DNA from: Planctomycetales bacterium
GTDB lineage: Bacteria > Planctomycetota > Planctomycetia > Pirellulales > Thermoguttaceae
Length of the DNA: 8,211 nt
Direction: 5' to 3'
Assembly (NCBI GenBank): GCA_007122045.1
Contig: SKJM01000761.1
Span: 1 to 8,211 of the forward strand
The translations under genes were made by a program, and so were the position numbers. Within the stretch, counting starts at the first letter, position 1. Every line of letters begins with the position of its first letter. Under the pieces are notes generated by a model. That model was not told where the DNA came from. It made no database searches and saw only the letters and a list, made by a program, of their open reading frames with translations. Below, piece after piece: positions 5,679-8,211 of the stretch.

Positions 5679-7073
5679 CTATCTCCAGAACTTGACGTAC
5701 CCGAAGATCAGCCACCCCACCATGATGCCTGCGGTGAGCACCAGGATGGGCACGGGGCCGAATTGTGCAATCAACGGCAGCGAGGCGGCCGTGAAGAGCC
5801 CCCCGCCGACCACCGGTTCGAACAGCAACTGCTTGTAGCCGAAACTGTGCATGGCCCCGGTCCGGTTCTGCGGATCGGTCATGCGGATCAACAGCAGGCC
5901 GATCACGGTCATGCCCATGCACTGGCCGAAGTTGGCCAAACCGTAGGGGACCCAGTTCTCCTTGAACAGGCGCGGGGCCAGGAGGAAGAAAGCCAGCAGG
6001 TTCCACGCGATCCCGGCCAGCGCCAACAGCAGGAAGGGGCCGATGTGTGTCCCGAGCGCCGCCAGCGAAATGGTGGCCAGGGCGGAAACGATCAGCAGGT
6101 CGAGCGACGCGCCCGAGATGCGGTTGACGAGCTTCCGGTCGATTCGCCTTGCCCGGCCGGTCCGGTCCAGTACGATCTGAATGATCACGCCGCCGATCAT
6201 CGCCAGGGGAAACAGGGGAATGTGGCGCATCAATTCCGGTCCGCGTAGTGCTACCCACGTCCAGCGTTCCAATTCCATCAAGCCATAGTGCAGCAGCCAC
6301 CCGAGGCCGATGGCCGCGCCGATGTACCCGAGGTGGACCGAAAGCGGATCGATCAGGTGTTTTTCGGCCCTCTCCTGCGCTTCGGGCAATTCCCGCTCCT
6401 CGTGTTCGGCCAACTGCTCCTGTTCGGGTTGGGGGGCTGCGCCGGGGGGTGTCAGATGGCCGCGGCGCACGGCCCAGTTGACCAGCACGGTTCCGATCAG
6501 CACGCCGGCCACGCCCCCCACGGTCGCCAGGCCGAGGGCCAGGTCGGCGCCGTCTTCGAATCCCAGCTCGCGGAACGTGCCGGCCAGTCCGGCGGCGGTG
6601 CCGTGCCCTCCCTCGAAGCTGATTTCGATCAGGGCCCCGGCCAACGGGTTGAGGTTCCACACGGGCGCCAGCACCGCCAGCAGGAGCAGCAGCCCGATGA
6701 CGTACTGGCCCCAGGCGATGATCTGGCCGTGGACCACCATGGGCCCGGCGTCGCGCCAGATTTCCTTCGGCGGCGCGATGGTCTTGCCGAGAAACAGGGC
6801 GGCGAACACCACGTTGATGAGCAACCCCGGCATCTGGCTCCACGCGTCGAGGACCGCTTCCGGGAAGAGGCCGTGGGCCAAGGCGCCTTCACTGCCGTTC
6901 GCCAGGCCGGCGATGCGGCCGGCCACCTCCGGCCCGAGCAACAGCGCGATCGCCCCGGCGACAATCGAACTTGGCAAGAACAGGGCCTGGAGCACGCGCA
7001 CGCGCGACCGGACGAGTTTACCGGCCAGCAGGAGCATACTGGCAATCACAAACGCCCAGAATACGTCGGTCAT
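5679..7073 (-). CDS. GltS-like sodium:glutamate symporter family protein
   Basis: This polytopic inner-membrane transporter of 464 residues is predicted to take up glutamate, or a related acidic solute, with sodium. It shows two inverted halves. The first has [18 protein letters not shown] (about 31-48), [17 protein letters not shown] (about 83-99) and the substrate-loop motif [16 protein letters not shown] (152-167). The second has [16 protein letters not shown] (about 288-303), [19 protein letters not shown] (319-337) and [17 protein letters not shown] (382-398). These are the paired re-entrant regions expected of GltS. A highly charged central loop (about 212-240, rich in Glu) separates the halves and is longer than I would expect for E. 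coli GltS. The ATG at 7073 has little Shine-Dalgarno of its own and overlaps the stop of an upstream 44-codon frame (ATGA), so translation is probably coupled to that frame. Substrate specificity is inferred from the family only. Confidence 0.88.
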   Translation of the reverse strand: MTDVFWAFVIASMLLLAGKLVRSRVRVLQALFLPSSIVAGAIALLLGPEVAGRIAGLANGSEGALAHGLFPEAVLDAWSQMPGLLINVVFAALFLGKTIAPPKEIWRDAGPMVVHGQIIAWGQYVIGLLLLLAVLAPVWNLNPLAGALIEISFEGGHGTAAGLAGTFRELGFEDGADLALGLATVGGVAGVLIGTVLVNWAVRRGHLTPPGAAPQPEQEQLAEHEERELPEAQERAEKHLIDPLSVHLGYIGAAIGLGWLLHYGLMELERWTWVALRGPELMRHIPLFPLAMIGGVIIQIVLDRTGRARRIDRKLVNRISGASLDLLIVSALATISLAALGTHIGPFLLLALAGIAWNLLAFFLLAPRLFKENWVPYGLANFGQCMGMTVIGLLLIRMTDPQNRTGAMHSFGYKQLLFEPVVGGGLFTAASLPLIAQFGPVPILVLTAGIMVGWLIFGYVKFWR

Positions 7074-7204
7074 GATCCAGGGGTGGCGCCGTCTTCGAAA
7101 GCGTGTACGACGCGTTCAAGCAACACGCGAGTGCCGGCAACACGCAGGCCGCCCTCTCCATCGTCGAACAACGGAACGGCGACCGCCTGGATAGGCATAT
7201 TCAT
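7070..7204 (-). CDS. Truncated DUF433-like small protein, leader ORF of the symporter gene
   Basis: This 44-codon frame begins [20 protein letters not shown] and continues [20 protein letters not shown] before a short TPGS end. It matches the N-terminal half of DUF433 proteins, whose usual pattern is VPL..D..G..RV.GTRV.L..VV.AF..GATPE, continuing into a short helix-turn-helix. DUF433 proteins are usually about 70-110 residues and often act as the antitoxin-like partner of a PIN-type protein. Here the sequence breaks off right after GATP, and its TGA overlaps the gltS ATG. No partner gene is present. The start at 7204 is well supported by AGGAG (7217-7213) at 8 nt spacing; a second in-frame ATG lies at 7198. 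It is best read as a remnant fused by deletion, which may still be translated and may couple gltS translation. Confidence 0.7.
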   Translation of the reverse strand: MNMPIQAVAVPLFDDGEGGLRVAGTRVLLERVVHAFEDGATPGS

Positions 7205-7360
7205 GATTTATTCTCCTGGCCCCCCAATACAGGGAGGCAGTCGTAGCAGGCGGCTCGGCTACGCGAACCATTCACCCGTCTCCGGGCAAGAACTTCGCGG
7301 CGTACAACCGGCAGCCACCCGCGTTCCCCAATGTTGCGAGCGGGGGCTGCATCATGTAGT

Positions 7361-7389
7361 AGCATGGTCCGCCTCGCGCCCGATGTCAA
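7361..7389 (-). promoter_or_regulatory. Promoter candidate for the DUF433-gltS unit
   Basis: On the minus strand a perfect TTGACA (7389-7384) is followed after 17 bp by CATGCT (7366-7361), only 3 of 6 to TATAAT, within the AT-richer GCTACTACATGAT. It is oriented towards the DUF433 fragment and gltS, with a leader of about 150 nt. The -35 box is strong and the -10 box weak. Confidence 0.35.
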
Positions 7390-7445
7390 GGGCCGGCTGC
7401 CGAAAGGAGCCAGGCAAGCCGCAATCGGCCGCAGCGCGCCGGTCA

Positions 7446-7474
7446 TGGGCGAAGGGCGAGCGGGCGGGTATAAT
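7446..7474 (+). promoter_or_regulatory. Promoter candidate for glnS
   Basis: A perfect TATAAT (7469-7474) in GGGTATAATCCGG lies about 197 bp before the glnS start, oriented towards it. The 17-bp-spaced -35 position reads TGGGCG (7446-7451), a poor match. A start near 7481 would place the whole repeat cluster 7533-7621 in the glnS leader transcript. Confidence 0.45.
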
Positions 7475-7532
7475 CCGGCATTTGGACGTTTCCCGGCAAT
7501 GCACAGGCGGGTATCGGAACACGTGCGCCCGT

Positions 7533-7621
7533 GTAGGATGGACGTTCCTGTCCGTCTTTGCCCGAGGGACAAGAATGTCCATCCTACCATGGCGGGCGAC
7601 GGACAGGAATGTCCATCCTAC
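7533..7621. repeat. Three-copy 24-bp hairpin repeat cluster (REP/BIME-like)
   Basis: Three copies of a 24-bp unit ending ATGTCCATCCTAC lie within 89 bp: copy 1 inverted at 7533-7556 (starts GTAGGATGGACGTTCCTGTC), copy 2 at 7564-7587 and copy 3 at 7598-7621 in the forward sense. Copies 1 and 3 differ by one base after inversion; copy 2 has two changes relative to copy 3. The short spacers are TTTGCCC (7 nt) and CATGGCGGGC (10 nt). Copy 1 can pair with copy 2 or with copy 3, giving mutually exclusive hairpins. Palindromic intergenic repeats of this sort are common in planctomycete and other GC-rich genomes and may be spread by RAYT transposases. Confidence 0.8.
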
Positions 7622-7670
7622 CGCCAGGCCGATGCCCGCCGATCCCTTCGAAACCCTGCAAGCCATTCCC

Positions 7671-8211
<541 letters not shown>

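Larger units (their letters stand above)
7205..7532. other. Divergent control region between gltS unit and glnS
   Basis: No convincing gene lies here; the longer open frames on both strands are of shadow-like composition. The region should hold the promoters of both flanking units, and candidates are listed separately. The remainder shows no recognisable motif. Confidence 0.5.

Noticed and set aside
3475..6843. A 1122-codon open frame on the minus strand across lemA, the protease gene and the symporter gene
   Set aside because: Its composition (Arg, Gly, His, Ala, Gln rich with no domains) is that of an antisense or off-frame shadow in GC-rich DNA. Strong family matches occupy the other frames.
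7533..7621. Three repeat copies considered as a CRISPR fragment
   Set aside because: One copy is inverted, the spacers are 7 and 10 nt, and the units are palindromic partners, so it is a hairpin repeat cluster and not a CRISPR array.

Overview
The window looks like GC-rich planctomycete DNA. This rests on the 'GMGAADL...LPLSSVDL' style of tyrosine recombinase, the glutaminyl-tRNA synthetase, the DUF433-type fragment and the hairpin repeats of the ATGTCCATCCTAC type. It is an inference from family resemblance, not a taxonomic test.

Positions 1-2945 are accessory and partly decayed. An IS3-family insertion sequence lies on the minus strand (orfA 261-860; orfB from 264 running off the left edge), with an ATGA overlap and an A8 slippery run for -1 frameshifting. 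A palindromic, 107-bp-spaced repeat unit sits in the 5' part of its orfA. Beside it is the frameshifted and truncated first third of a REP-associated (IS200-like, Y1) transposase at 954-1092, then about 470 bp of non-coding or decayed sequence. A divergent tyrosine recombinase follows on the minus strand (1563-2828). Three exact copies of TTACGCCCGT sit at its promoter and 5' end.

Positions 2946-5643 read rightwards: a tRNA-Arg(ACG), a leader that can fold into a branched structure, lemA, and 14 nt later a membrane M48 metallopeptidase with a long C-terminal extension. LemA and M48 proteases are a recurrent pair, and these two are clearly an operon concerned with membrane or envelope protein turnover.

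Positions 5679-7204 read leftwards, convergent with the protease gene: a GltS-like sodium:glutamate symporter, preceded by a 44-codon DUF433 N-terminal fragment. The fragment's stop overlaps the gltS start (ATGA), and it carries the good ribosome binding site. The two probably form a translationally coupled unit made by a deletion.

Positions 7205-7670 are the divergent control region between that unit and glnS. It holds a TTGACA-type promoter candidate leftwards, a TATAAT box rightwards, and three copies of a 24-bp repeat able to form alternative hairpins in the glnS leader. glnS (glutaminyl-tRNA synthetase) starts near 7671 and runs off the right edge.

No complete new defence or mobile system is visible. 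The most informative oddities are the recombinase lacking two canonical active-site residues together with its promoter repeats, the DUF433 leader fused to gltS, and the layered repeat insertions.
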